The notes under the pieces were generated by a model. It searched no databases. It was given only the letters and a program-made list of their open reading frames with translations, and had not been told where the DNA came from. Source: Streptococcus parapneumoniae (GTDB lineage: Bacteria; Bacillota; Bacilli; Lactobacillales; Streptococcaceae). Taken from it: a stretch of DNA of 64,000 bases. Position numbers and translations under genes: made by a program. Of the stretch, positions 25,957 through 35,570 are shown in pieces (the stretch's first letter is position 1; each line of letters opens with the position of its first letter). The stretch is from the NCBI RefSeq assembly GCF_037076355.1, contig NZ_AP026968.1:1752501-1816500 (forward strand), in the 5' to 3' direction.

Positions 25957-28635
25957 CTATCGTAAACCTGCCACTAGTTCAGAAGCTATACTAGCTGATT
26001 CCAAACGTAATATGGTCTTTTCATCTACCTTCCCTAATAATGGCATTGCACCATACCAAACAATGGTCTTGTTTACCAAAAGAATAGGCGTTACTATTTT
26101 CGATTGAGTAAAAGATACTTTAATTTTCTGGCTCTTCAACTGGTCTAGCCATGCTTTATTTGCAACCGTCTCTGGTATACATATCTCAATTTGACTAATC
26201 CTAAATTCTTTTAGAAAATTCATCAGTTTTGTCTGGTGCACATAAGGTAAAATAAGCAGACATTCCTGTCTTTCCCCTGCTAAGTCCTCTCTCAGCACAT
26301 TCTCATATCTACTATCAACATAAACGAATGGTTTCTCCTCACCCTCAATGGCACGATAATCCATCTTTCGATAAGCTACTTGTCGTTTCTGAAACATCTT
26401 TTCTAAATAAGGAACATGAATATCCACATAATCGAAAATCCGTACCAAAGACTTATCCTTGTAGTTTCTATGAATCCGACCTGCATACTGAATCAAATTA
26501 TTTTTCCAAGAAAAGGGTGCTGCCAAGATAAGCGTGTCTAGCTGAGGTAAGTCAAAACCTTCGCCAATGTATTTTCCAGTAGACAACAAAACAAACCCTT
26601 TATCTAACTGTTCTAACGTCTCCAGTAAACTCGTTCTCTCTCGGACTTTGGTTTTTCCGCTAATAATGTAACAGTCATCAACCTCTTTCTCTTTCAATAA
26701 CTTTTCAAAGACATCTATCTGTTGAATTCGATTAACTAGAACCAAGATATTTCGTCCTTCTGCCACTTGGGCTAGAATATCCTTGAGAATCAACTGATTC
26801 CTCACTGAGTCAGTAGCAATCCAATCACTGAGCTGTATAAAATTACTTGCTTTGGTCTTTTCAATTTCCAGATGACCAAAAGAAGTGAATCTTAATTGCA
26901 ATTGCCGTTTAAAATCCGTTTCCCTCTTATCAGCAGTATGGAGTATCTCACCAATTCTCTGAAAAACAATAGGCTCATGACCATTCTTACGCTCAGGCGT
27001 AGCCGTCAAACCGTAAAGATACTTCCCTCTAAACTGAGCAACAACTTTTTCAAACATCAAGGCAGAGACATGATGACACTCATCCACAATCATCATCTCA
27101 TACTCATCCAAAAGACTTTGACTATTTTCCAACTTAAATAGAGATTGAATCATAACAACATCAACCAGTTTACTCAGCCATTTCTTAGTCCCACCGTACT
27201 GCCCAACATAGCCTATTACCTTTTCACGACCTGATGCCGTATAACGGGTAGCTTCTTCCTCTTCGAAAGTCAAAAAATGGTTTAAACGATCCAGCCATTG
27301 GTCTAAGAGTTGCCTATTATGGACTAGAATAATTGTTTTTGTTTTCCGTTCAGAGATAAGAGCAGCACCTAAAACGGTCTTCCCAAAACCAGTCTCCGCA
27401 TGAAGTAAACCATTTTCTTTGGAAATCATATCTGACAGGGCTAACTCTTGCTCAAAAGTGAGTTCTCCCTTAAATGCTACTCTAATAGATCTTTCTACCT
27501 TTCTCCTATCCTCCACAACTACCTGCTTAAATTTATCTTGCAATGGATACAGCAAACCTCTTGGCAACCATAAATAATGATCGGATTCTCCAAATAAATA
27601 CATTCGCTCAGGAATTTGATAGGTTAGTTGTCGCATAGCCTGCTTTAAATAAAATTCGGGATTAGAAAAGGAAGCCATATTTTTCAAGAAAAACAGTGTC
27701 TTGGGTGTCACAGACGATTTTTCAAGTTGGATCATATTGGATAAGACGACCTTCAACTCCTTATCCAATTCTTGCTTGCCTAACTCCTCTTGGATTAACA
27801 GTGCCACTTTAGCAGTTGAAACCCTCTGAATCTCTTGTAGATACCTCCATTGGTCTTCATAAGGCTGAAATTGTTCATCCACAAAGACCGTTCGCCCTTG
27901 ATGATAAGCGTCTCCTTGAAAAGGAAGGGCAATCAAATTACCAAATCCCCCCTTAGGAAGGACATCCTGATTTGGAAACATGCGATCAAAAGAATCAAAG
28001 GACAGTTGCATACTTTCCTGCATAGCCAATTCTAATAGTTTCTTTCCAAATAAGCGAGCCTCTCGACTCGGAATCGCTTCCTCAAAGAAGAACCAAATAT
28101 GGAGTCCGTGACCCGAACGAGAAATCTCTAAATGGGCTTCCATCTGGCGTTCCCTGGCTATTCTTCGAATGGTTAAACCTGCTTCTTTCCAATCTCCTTC
28201 ATCAAAATCCAGTACCAAAAAATAACAGCTATCATCTAAGTGCATAGGAAAGATACCGATAGCTGTCTCCCCACGAAAATGAGATTTCAAAACGGAGTCC
28301 GTCAATGTCTGGAAACTCCGTTTTTCAGGTGGCAACTGCTTCCAACCATAATCATAGGAAGGAAAATACTGAATTTTCCCTTGATCATTGATAAAACTCT
28401 TAGCATAAACATCATAACGGCCAGCAAACACGGAGGTAAACAATTGTAATTTTTCTTGCGTCGTCAAGTGACTACTTTGAAGTTGGAACATCTCCTCGAA
28501 CCGAGAGCGTTCCATAACAAACTGACTCTTGTCTTTAAGACGTTTACACAAGAAAAACTCACTTTCCCCATTAAAAGAAGAAAAGACATCAAGTACTTCT
28601 ACCACAATTCCATCCAAAGACACAAAAACAGCCAT
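25957..28635 (-). CDS. TOTE-type archaeo-eukaryotic primase-SF2 helicase fusion
   Basis: An 892-residue protein from the ATG at 28635, behind AAGGAGGTGACTC. The N-terminal third is an archaeo-eukaryotic primase-like domain: LVLDFDEGD near residue 140, the S-R-S-G-H-G-L-H-I-W motif near 175, and a GNLIALPFQ strand. An SF2 helicase core follows: Walker A GFGKT near 417, DECHH box near 515, TATP near 545, motif VI YAGRIHR near 740. The end carries a decayed phospholipase-D-like segment (TIVWYGAMPLLG), with no HKD motif. This architecture belongs to the TOTE conflict-system type described in genomic comparisons; biochemical role here unknown. A TATAAT at 28666-28671 gives it its own promoter. Confidence 0.8.
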   Translation of the reverse strand: MAVFVSLDGIVVEVLDVFSSFNGESEFFLCKRLKDKSQFVMERSRFEEMFQLQSSHLTTQEKLQLFTSVFAGRYDVYAKSFINDQGKIQYFPSYDYGWKQLPPEKRSFQTLTDSVLKSHFRGETAIGIFPMHLDDSCYFLVLDFDEGDWKEAGLTIRRIARERQMEAHLEISRSGHGLHIWFFFEEAIPSREARLFGKKLLELAMQESMQLSFDSFDRMFPNQDVLPKGGFGNLIALPFQGDAYHQGRTVFVDEQFQPYEDQWRYLQEIQRVSTAKVALLIQEELGKQELDKELKVVLSNMIQLEKSSVTPKTLFFLKNMASFSNPEFYLKQAMRQLTYQIPERMYLFGESDHYLWLPRGLLYPLQDKFKQVVVEDRRKVERSIRVAFKGELTFEQELALSDMISKENGLLHAETGFGKTVLGAALISERKTKTIILVHNRQLLDQWLDRLNHFLTFEEEEATRYTASGREKVIGYVGQYGGTKKWLSKLVDVVMIQSLFKLENSQSLLDEYEMMIVDECHHVSALMFEKVVAQFRGKYLYGLTATPERKNGHEPIVFQRIGEILHTADKRETDFKRQLQLRFTSFGHLEIEKTKASNFIQLSDWIATDSVRNQLILKDILAQVAEGRNILVLVNRIQQIDVFEKLLKEKEVDDCYIISGKTKVRERTSLLETLEQLDKGFVLLSTGKYIGEGFDLPQLDTLILAAPFSWKNNLIQYAGRIHRNYKDKSLVRIFDYVDIHVPYLEKMFQKRQVAYRKMDYRAIEGEEKPFVYVDSRYENVLREDLAGERQECLLILPYVHQTKLMNFLKEFRISQIEICIPETVANKAWLDQLKSQKIKVSFTQSKIVTPILLVNKTIVWYGAMPLLGKVDEKTILRLESASIASELVAGLR

Positions 28636-28665
28636 AAGAGTCACCTCCTTGATTCCTATAGGCTG

Positions 28666-28694
28666 ATTATAACAAGAATGGCTGAAATTGTACA
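28666..28694 (-). promoter_or_regulatory. Promoter of the primase-helicase gene
   Basis: TG-T-TATAAT (-10 at 28666-28671), with TGTACA 17 bases upstream as a weak -35. It lies within the longest possible reading frame, so it supports the start at 28635 rather than 28695. Confidence 0.6.
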
Positions 28695-28798
28695 CGAAAA
28701 TAAAATCCGAATAGCACTCATTTTGTATGTGACTAATATTCCGTCTCGCTCCAGAATGTACGAGGTAAATAGAGTTTAAACGAGCAGTCTATAAAATT

Positions 28799-28850
28799 CA
28801 AAAAACGCATATTATCAAGCGACCTAAAACTTTGATGATATACGTTTTCT
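28799..28850 (-). terminator. Long hairpin terminator after fic
   Basis: A 15-base imperfect stem (about 28801-28819 with 28830-28848) is followed on the minus strand by TTTTTTG. The other strand also ends in a short T run, so it may act in both directions. Confidence 0.6.
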
Positions 28851-28906
28851 TGTGAGAATATTTACTTCATTTTTGCCTAAAATTCAATGTTTACTCAGTA
28901 TTTGGA

Positions 28907-29710
28907 TTATGAAAAATCGAGGTCTAAATCTAGATACATTTTTTCTGAAGACAAATCATTTTGACCACCGAGCAAGAGATTTTCAAAAAAAGCTGTTAAA
29001 AACTCAGGACGTCGCTGTAAAATCTTTGCATTATCTAATACCAAGGCATCACGAAAATATTTGGAATGTTGCTGAAATGGTGTATTATCAATATCAAAAC
29101 CAAACTCACGAAGATACTGAATCAAAAAGACCGTTACTGTCCGAGTGTTTCCTTCGCGAAATGGATGAATCTGCCAGATTCCTGAAATAAAATGCTGGAT
29201 TTGTTTAACCACATCCGCCTGAGTTAGTGTCGCATATGCAACTTGTTTTTCCTGATTAAAATCATAATCTAAGGTCATTTGAATCATGGAGTAATCAGAG
29301 TACACAACACTTTCACCATTCAAAACAGGTTCATTCTTTGTGATATTGGTCTGACGAAATTGCCCCACCGGAATAGAGGGTTCAAATATATCTTGAAACA
29401 ACTCCTTATGAATAGCAAGTAAGGTCGCAGGACTAAAGCTAAAGCCTCTTCGAGACAATAGTTCTACAATACGTAGAGAAACCAAGTCTGCCTCTTCCGT
29501 ACTTGCATCAATAGTATGGTGATAAGCCGTTGCATCCTCATAAACCTGCTCATAAGTCAGTTCTCCCCGGGACTGTTTCTCAGCCAAAGATTCCATATAC
29601 GCTGATGGCACTAGATTGTCAACTTTCTGCAGACCAAAACCTATCCGCCATAAATCACGCTTAGCTTCATAAGACAAGTTTGGATTGTCAATGTTGTAAG
29701 TTGGTTGCAT
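28907..29710 (-). CDS. Fic-domain protein
   Basis: A 267-residue Fic/DOC protein, a family that mostly transfers AMP onto hydroxyl side chains of target proteins. The active-site loop reads HPFREGNTRT near residue 180, with the catalytic His, the acidic metal ligand and both Arg-side residues; the usual Gly/Lys before the first Arg is Thr. I do not see a clear (S/T)xxxE(G/N) inhibitory motif in the protein or a small antitoxin gene beside it. In pneumococcal genomes a Fic-related gene lies near valS, so it may be core rather than ICE cargo. Confidence 0.85.
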   Translation of the reverse strand: MQPTYNIDNPNLSYEAKRDLWRIGFGLQKVDNLVPSAYMESLAEKQSRGELTYEQVYEDATAYHHTIDASTEEADLVSLRIVELLSRRGFSFSPATLLAIHKELFQDIFEPSIPVGQFRQTNITKNEPVLNGESVVYSDYSMIQMTLDYDFNQEKQVAYATLTQADVVKQIQHFISGIWQIHPFREGNTRTVTVFLIQYLREFGFDIDNTPFQQHSKYFRDALVLDNAKILQRRPEFLTAFFENLLLGGQNDLSSEKMYLDLDLDFS

Positions 29711-30296
29711 AGAAATATCCTTTCAATTGTTTTTCTGCGTCATCGGTAAATGGTGAAATGGGTATGGAATTGGAGCAAATTATAAAAAGTCCTCATAATA
29801 GGTTCTATGAAATATATACTTCATCTTAATAGTGAACAAGTTATACTCAATATGTCATACAGTCATATGGAATGTTCTTTGACTGATAATACGATTATTG
29901 AGATATATCTGGATAAATGGGCTAGTAAGTCTGACACGCATACTTATCAAATTTATTGGCATACACCACTCTGAACTCGTTGGTCTGTTCAAATCCCAAC
30001 TCAATTCCCCCAACACCTGAGGAGAATGCTGCAAACTTGTACTTCTAAGAGCGGTTGTTATGTAGTAATCCGCTTTCTAGAATATAAAATAATACTTACT
30101 AAAATACGATGTATACTTTTATGTTATAAGCTTTGAACTATAATTTAATTCTTTTGCCAAATTATATCGTCTATTATACTGGGTATGGATTTTTAACAAA
30201 ATAATATAGTCTATGAATTACTTGAAATCAGTATTAATTCTAACTTTTTTAAGTATATACATTTGTTAAAAACTTTATTTTTTTAATTTAAAAACA
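29711..30296. other. 586-base AT-rich gap between fic and the AriA/AriB pair
   Basis: No gene that I can support. A 55-codon rightward frame (29807-29974) lacks a good ribosome site. A weak AGCGG / CCGCT hairpin occurs near 30047-30075. The last 250 bases are strongly AT-rich, like the genes to the right, and probably mark the left edge of an inserted segment. Confidence 0.4.
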
Positions 30297-31319
30297 TTAG
30301 TTGGAAATTTTCCCCTCAAAATAAGATATCAAACTAGGAAAAATACTTGCATGCTTTGCAAGATGGGATAATAATATTTCATCAGAGGAATTTAGATTTA
30401 AATTTGTCTTACAATTATAAACATACTCAACCTGTTTAAGAAAATAAATTAAAAATTTAAAATCTTCTTTTCCTCTAAAAAAATAATTAATATCTATACA
30501 CTCTATTCTTTTATAGTACTGTATAATTCTAATAATTCCTTTTTTTCTAGAACTAAAACGACTTAATATTTTCCTGTGATAATCAGTATCTTCGTTTTTC
30601 TCTTCTAATTTACATATTTTTCTTTCTAATTGTATTTCAAATCGAGAAATCAAATATTCAATATCTACGTTATCTAATTGTTTACCATTAATACCTGCAT
30701 TCATAAATTCAATAGTTAAATTATTCATTTTTAGACAACTGAAAATATTAAACTCATCAAATTTTAACTGAAAATCATATTTTAGACATAGCATATTAAA
30801 CAGATTGTAATCTGTTAATTTATCAATAAATATCTGATGTAAAATATTATATTTAGATATTATTTCATCAAACTCAGTACTTCCCTGATTATATCCAATT
30901 TCATCCATCAAAATTTTCTCAATGACTTGAGTAAAAGTATAAAAATTCTCTACTGAATAACAATCGGTTTGATATACTCCTTCATAATGATGTTGCAATG
31001 AACCGATATTTTCGTAATCTTTATCTATCAAAAATAACAATTGCTTTTTTGGAAAAATTGATTTCTCTTCACAAATTTTTTTATGTACTTTTAAAACTTC
31101 TTTTTTTCCACCACATTCATACTGATTATATGAAGGATAATCATTCATTAATCTATAATAGATTTCTTTAAATTTATTAAGATAATAGAATCTGTCATAA
31201 CCTTCAAAAAAGAAGTGGTATTGATCCAAGTTATTTTTTTTCTGAGAAAACTCCAACCATGCAGATGATGCATTTTTAGATTTTTCTCTCATCTTCTCTG
31301 CTCGACTATTCTTCGTCAT
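30297..31319 (-). CDS. AriB-like TOPRIM (DUF4435) effector of a PARIS-like system
   Basis: A 340-residue protein. I place the start at the ATG at 31319, which overlaps the end of the ATPase gene by 14 bases. The first 150 residues have the DUF4435/TOPRIM layout: FFFEG with the acidic residue, GGKKEVL, LFLIDKDYE (the D-x-D pair) and CYSVENF. The rest is helical and very rich in I, N and K. In PARIS systems the DUF4435 partner is the nuclease released by the AAA ATPase to cut host tRNA when an anti-restriction protein is sensed. That mechanism is family knowledge; this homologue is untested. Confidence 0.7.
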   Translation of the reverse strand: MTKNSRAEKMREKSKNASSAWLEFSQKKNNLDQYHFFFEGYDRFYYLNKFKEIYYRLMNDYPSYNQYECGGKKEVLKVHKKICEEKSIFPKKQLLFLIDKDYENIGSLQHHYEGVYQTDCYSVENFYTFTQVIEKILMDEIGYNQGSTEFDEIISKYNILHQIFIDKLTDYNLFNMLCLKYDFQLKFDEFNIFSCLKMNNLTIEFMNAGINGKQLDNVDIEYLISRFEIQLERKICKLEEKNEDTDYHRKILSRFSSRKKGIIRIIQYYKRIECIDINYFFRGKEDFKFLIYFLKQVEYVYNCKTNLNLNSSDEILLSHLAKHASIFPSLISYFEGKISN

Positions 31320-32733
31320 AATTCTTATCCCCACTAAAAACTTCAAAATCAGAAACATTATCAAATAGGTTTTCAAATATGAAAGGAGAATGTGTAACTG
31401 CAACTAGAAAGAATAAGGAATTAGAATTGGAGATGTCCACTAGGAATTCCTTTTGCCATTCAATTGACAATGACAACTCTGGTTCATCAAATAATACAAT
31501 AGTTTCTTTATCTTCCAATAGTATTTTTGAAAAAATAGATACCAATTGTTTTTCACCAGAAGATAATTGATTTAATTCAATTTTTTTCTTCTCTCTGGAA
31601 TAAATAGCTATGTCTAAAGAGGACTGATCGTAAACAAACTCTTTGTTAATGAAGTATTTGTTCACAACATCAACAAATCGTTTAATTCTATTATCTATAT
31701 CACTTAATTTTGAATAATTTTCCAAAATTTTGTTTAATAGATTCATAAGATACTTATCTTTATCCTCTGAAAAACTATCTTTTTCAAATTTATCTATAAT
31801 AATATCAATTGTTCTCTCTTCAACTTTACTCCCTAAACGACTCAATGCAATTCTAATTGTTTCGGAATCAGATTTTTTAAGTTCTGAAAATTCAAAAGCA
31901 TTGTCAGTAGTATATTCATTTAACAAACCTGTTGTCATTTGTTCATAGTTTTGGCTTGTAACTGTTTTTATACCGTATAAAATATTATCAATCTGTTTTT
32001 TTACATCTTCCATTCCAAAATTTATCAAATTTTCTTTTATTTCTTCACGGAATGGCAGGTCGGTAATATCATTGCTTGCAAAAATCTCTTCTTCAATTCG
32101 CCTATAAGTTGGGAAGTACAATATTTTTTTATCTTTTTTAAAAGCCTCTATTCTACTAACAAAAGTTTTAAAAGGATTCTCATACTCACTAATACTTGAA
32201 TGACTTATATGTGAACTATCATATATAGTGGCTATACAATATACAAAATAATTATAAGGCATATTAGATGTAACTCTATTTTTAAAGTGCAATTCTCTGA
32301 GATTTAAATCTTTAAAATTAGTAGCATTTCTTACTTCGTCAATAATTAATTCATCTATATCACTTACCCATCTCTCAAATACAATATCATTACCACGGGT
32401 ACTTTTTGCTTTTAGTACTCTACTGAAATCTAGATTTCTAAATTGCCATAATGAATACTTCAAATAAATCTCATCTTCATAAGGAGAATCAATATAATCC
32501 AATACTTCATCTTTAGAGAATTCAATTATCTCATTATCATTAAATTCAATAGAGATTGTTGTAAAATCAAATTTTTTAAGTTCAATATAGTTACCACTTA
32601 GTAAATAATATAAAATATTTAAAACAGTAGTCTTACCAACACCATTCTCTCCTACAAAAATATTAACAGCATTATTAAAATGTATACTTACCGTCTTAGA
32701 ATCATGTAATCCTTGTATTTTAAAGCTTCTCAT
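31306..32733 (-). CDS. AriA-like AAA/ABC-type ATPase of a PARIS-like system
   Basis: A 475-residue SMC/OLD-like ATPase. Walker A GENGVGKT lies at about residues 30-37, the signature LSSGEKQ near 385, Walker B IVLFDEPELSL near 408, and the switch histidine in AVTHSPF near 445. A long middle insert (about 95-370) is characteristic of sensor ATPases of this class. The start at 32733 is chosen because GGAGG lies six bases before it and because the -10 box at 32753-32758 rules out the longer frame. Composition is far more AT-rich than that of valS, pointing to acquisition. Confidence 0.75.
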   Translation of the reverse strand: MRSFKIQGLHDSKTVSIHFNNAVNIFVGENGVGKTTVLNILYYLLSGNYIELKKFDFTTISIEFNDNEIIEFSKDEVLDYIDSPYEDEIYLKYSLWQFRNLDFSRVLKAKSTRGNDIVFERWVSDIDELIIDEVRNATNFKDLNLRELHFKNRVTSNMPYNYFVYCIATIYDSSHISHSSISEYENPFKTFVSRIEAFKKDKKILYFPTYRRIEEEIFASNDITDLPFREEIKENLINFGMEDVKKQIDNILYGIKTVTSQNYEQMTTGLLNEYTTDNAFEFSELKKSDSETIRIALSRLGSKVEERTIDIIIDKFEKDSFSEDKDKYLMNLLNKILENYSKLSDIDNRIKRFVDVVNKYFINKEFVYDQSSLDIAIYSREKKKIELNQLSSGEKQLVSIFSKILLEDKETIVLFDEPELSLSIEWQKEFLVDISNSNSLFFLVAVTHSPFIFENLFDNVSDFEVFSGDKNYDEE

Positions 32734-32752
32734 ATAAACCTCCATTCGTCCT

Positions 32753-32758
32753 ATTATA
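32753..32758 (-). promoter_or_regulatory. Extended -10 of the AriA/AriB operon
   Basis: TG-G-TATAAT on the minus strand, immediately after the T tract of the valS terminator and about 20 bases before the AriA start. Transcription must begin within a few bases of the ribosome site, giving a very short leader. Confidence 0.65.
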
Positions 32759-32786
32759 CCAAAAAACACGGCATTACACCGTGTTT
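32759..32786 (-). terminator. valS terminator
   Basis: On the minus strand AAACACGG / CCGTGTTT with a seven-base loop and a T tract, seven bases after the valS stop. It separates valS from the AriA/AriB operon. Confidence 0.85.
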
Positions 32787-32792
32787 CTGTGT

Positions 32793-35444
32793 TTATTTCA
32801 CCAACTTCTTCATCTCATCAATACGTGCTACGGTCGCATCGTATTTAGCTTGGTAGTCGGCTTGTTTGTCGCGTTCTTTTTGGACGACTTCTGGTTTGGC
32901 GTTGGCTACGAAGCGTTCGTTAGAGAGTTTCTTACCAACCATATCCAGTTCTTTTTGCCATTTGGCGAGTTCCTTGTCGAGACGAGCCCGTTCTTCTTCG
33001 ACATTGAGGAGGTCTGCGAGAGGCAAGTAGATTTCTGCTCCGGTGATGACGCTTGACATAGCGAGTTCAGGTGCAGGGATGGTTGATGCGATTTCCAAGT
33101 GTTCTGGATTTGTGAAACGTTTGATGTAGTTGACATTGCTGTTAAAGAAGGCTTCCAAGTCGCTATCGCTAGTCTTAACAAGGATAGTGATAGGTTTGCT
33201 TGGTGCTACGTTTACTTCCGCACGCGCATTACGAACGGCACGGATCAAGTCTTTGAGGCTTTCCACACCAGTGTGAGCAACAAGATCTTCAAAGGCTGGA
33301 TTGACAGTTGGGTATTCTGCTGTCACGATAGAGCCTTCTGAGATTTGTCCAAAGATTTCCTCTGTCACGAATGGCATGATTGGGTGGAGAAGGCGAAGGA
33401 TCTTGTCCAAAGTATAAAGAAGGACAGAACGTGTGATGACTTTCTCTTCTTCATTATCGCTGTAAAGGACTTCCTTGGTCAACTCAACGTACCAGTCCGC
33501 GAACTCATCCCAGATGAAGTTGTAGAGGATGTGCCCAGCCACACCAAATTCAAACTTGTCAAAGTTGGCAGTAGCTTTGCCGATGGTTTCATTGAGGTTG
33601 TGGAGAATCCAGCGGTCTGTGACATTTCCAGCTTCCTTATTGGCAACTTTTTCCACATTGGCAGTTGCTTGCTCAAGGGTCAATCCTTCATTGTTCATGA
33701 GGATGTAGCGCGAGATGTTCCAGATCTTGTTAATGAAGTTCCATGAAGCATCCATTTTCTCGTAAGAGAAGCGCACGTCTTGGCCTGGTGCAGAACCGTT
33801 TGAAAGGAACCAACGAAGGGCATCGGCACCGTATTTCTCGATGACATCCATTGGGTCAATCCCGTTACCGAGGGACTTAGACATCTTGCGTCCTTGCTCG
33901 TCACGAATGAGACCGTGAATCAGCACGTTTTGGAATGGCTGACGACCTGTGAATTCCAAGGATTGGAAAATCATACGAGACACCCAGAAGAAGATGATAT
34001 CGTAACCTGTTACCAAGGTTGAAGTTGGGAAGTAACGTTTGAAGTCTTCTGAGTCGACATCAGGCCATCCCATGGTTGAAAATGGCCAAAGGGCTGAACT
34101 GAACCAAGTATCCAAGACGTCTTCGTCCTGAGTCCATCCGTCACCTTCTGGAGCTTCTTCACCGACGTACATTTCACCCTCAGCATTGTACCAAGCAGGG
34201 ATTTGGTGACCCCACCAAAGCTGACGAGAGATTACCCAGTCGTGGACATTTTCCATCCATTGGAGGAAGGTATCGTTGAAACGAGGCGGGTAGAATTCTA
34301 CCTTGTCTTCTGTATCTTGGTTAGTAATAGCATTCTTGGCCAATTGGTCCATCTTGACGAACCATTGCGTAGACAAGCGTGGCTCAACCACAACACCAGT
34401 ACGCTCTGAGTGACCAACACTGTGGACACGTTTTTCGATTTTAACGAGGGTACCGATTTCTTCCAACTTGGCAACGACTGCCTTACGAGCTTCAAAACGG
34501 TCCATACCTGCAAATTCGAAGGCAAGCTCATTCATAGTTCCGTCGTCGTTCATGACGTTGACTTGTGGCAAGTTGTGGCGTTGACCAACCAAGAAGTCGT
34601 TTGGATCGTGAGCAGGTGTTATTTTAACAACACCAGTACCAAACTCAGGATCTGCGTGTTCGTCGGCCACGATTGGAATTAGTTTATTAGCGATTGGAAG
34701 GATGACGCTTTTTCCGATCAAGTCCTTGTAGCGTGGGTCTTCTGGATTTACCGCAACCGCAACGTCCCCAAACATGGTCTCAGGACGAGTTGTCGCAACT
34801 TCAAGGGCGCGTGAACCGTCTTCCAGCATATAGTTCATGTGGTAGAAGGCACCTTCTACGTCCTTGTGGATAACTTCGATATCAGAAAGGGCTGTGCGAG
34901 CTGCTGGGTCCCAGTTGATAATAAATTCACCACGGTAGATCCAGCCTTTCTTGTAAAGGTCCACAAAGACCTTACGAACAGCTTTTGACAAACCTTCATC
35001 AAGAGTGAAACGCTCACGAGAGTAGTCTACAGAAAGCCCCATCTTGCCCCATTGTTCCTTGATAGTAGTGGCATATTCGTCTTTCCATTCCCAGACCTTG
35101 TCGAGGAATTTTTCACGACCTAGGTCATAACGCGTAATGCCCTCTCCACGCAAGCGCTCCTCAACCTTAGCCTGAGTGGCAATACCAGCGTGGTCCATAC
35201 CAGGAAGCCAAAGCGTATCAAAACCTTGCATCCGTTTTTGACGGATGATGATATCTTGAAGAGTCGTATCCCAAGCGTGACCAAGGTGAAGCTTACCAGT
35301 TACATTTGGTGGTGGAATCACGATTGAATAAGGCTTGGCTTTTTGATCGCCTGAAGGCTTGAAAACATCAGCATCAAGCCATTTTTGGTAACGACCAGCC
35401 TCAACCTCGGCTGGATTGTATTTAGGTGAAAGTTCTTTAGACAT
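32793..35444 (-). CDS. valS: Valyl-tRNA synthetase
   Basis: An 883-residue class Ia aminoacyl-tRNA synthetase that charges tRNA-Val. The HIGH signature appears as KLHLGHAWD near residue 51, KMSKS near residue 523 as GRKMSKSLG; the editing domain and the C-terminal coiled-coil arm (last 70 residues) are complete. The start has AGAAAGGACA upstream. The expected T-box leader is absent from its own 126-base upstream region and instead stands at 39248-39457, with four genes in between. Confidence 0.98.
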   Translation of the reverse strand: MSKELSPKYNPAEVEAGRYQKWLDADVFKPSGDQKAKPYSIVIPPPNVTGKLHLGHAWDTTLQDIIIRQKRMQGFDTLWLPGMDHAGIATQAKVEERLRGEGITRYDLGREKFLDKVWEWKDEYATTIKEQWGKMGLSVDYSRERFTLDEGLSKAVRKVFVDLYKKGWIYRGEFIINWDPAARTALSDIEVIHKDVEGAFYHMNYMLEDGSRALEVATTRPETMFGDVAVAVNPEDPRYKDLIGKSVILPIANKLIPIVADEHADPEFGTGVVKITPAHDPNDFLVGQRHNLPQVNVMNDDGTMNELAFEFAGMDRFEARKAVVAKLEEIGTLVKIEKRVHSVGHSERTGVVVEPRLSTQWFVKMDQLAKNAITNQDTEDKVEFYPPRFNDTFLQWMENVHDWVISRQLWWGHQIPAWYNAEGEMYVGEEAPEGDGWTQDEDVLDTWFSSALWPFSTMGWPDVDSEDFKRYFPTSTLVTGYDIIFFWVSRMIFQSLEFTGRQPFQNVLIHGLIRDEQGRKMSKSLGNGIDPMDVIEKYGADALRWFLSNGSAPGQDVRFSYEKMDASWNFINKIWNISRYILMNNEGLTLEQATANVEKVANKEAGNVTDRWILHNLNETIGKATANFDKFEFGVAGHILYNFIWDEFADWYVELTKEVLYSDNEEEKVITRSVLLYTLDKILRLLHPIMPFVTEEIFGQISEGSIVTAEYPTVNPAFEDLVAHTGVESLKDLIRAVRNARAEVNVAPSKPITILVKTSDSDLEAFFNSNVNYIKRFTNPEHLEIASTIPAPELAMSSVITGAEIYLPLADLLNVEEERARLDKELAKWQKELDMVGKKLSNERFVANAKPEVVQKERDKQADYQAKYDATVARIDEMKKLVK

Positions 35445-35489
35445 GTGATTGTCCTTTCTAGTTAATATCTTTAAATAAAATTAGTATGT

Positions 35490-35536
35490 AGAAGATAGGC
35501 CTTGATTCAGCACATCTGATTTTTTCAGTATCTTCT
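35490..35536 (-). promoter_or_regulatory. Inverted repeat in the valS upstream region
   Basis: AGAAGATA and TATCTTCT, eight bases each, are separated by 31 bases in the short region between the RhuM gene and valS. No T tract follows, so it may be a protein site or an RNA structure rather than a terminator. Confidence 0.35.
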
Positions 35537-35570
35537 ATTAGCAAAAAAGAAACTATATAAAAATTTTACA

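Noticed and set aside
29807..29974. A 55-codon rightward open frame in the gap after fic
   Set aside because: No convincing ribosome site, no recognisable features, and AT-rich surroundings make such frames likely by chance.
31320..31403. Upstream extension of the AriB-like protein
   Set aside because: It would overlap the ATPase gene by 98 bases; the ATG at 31319 with a 14-base overlap is more natural.
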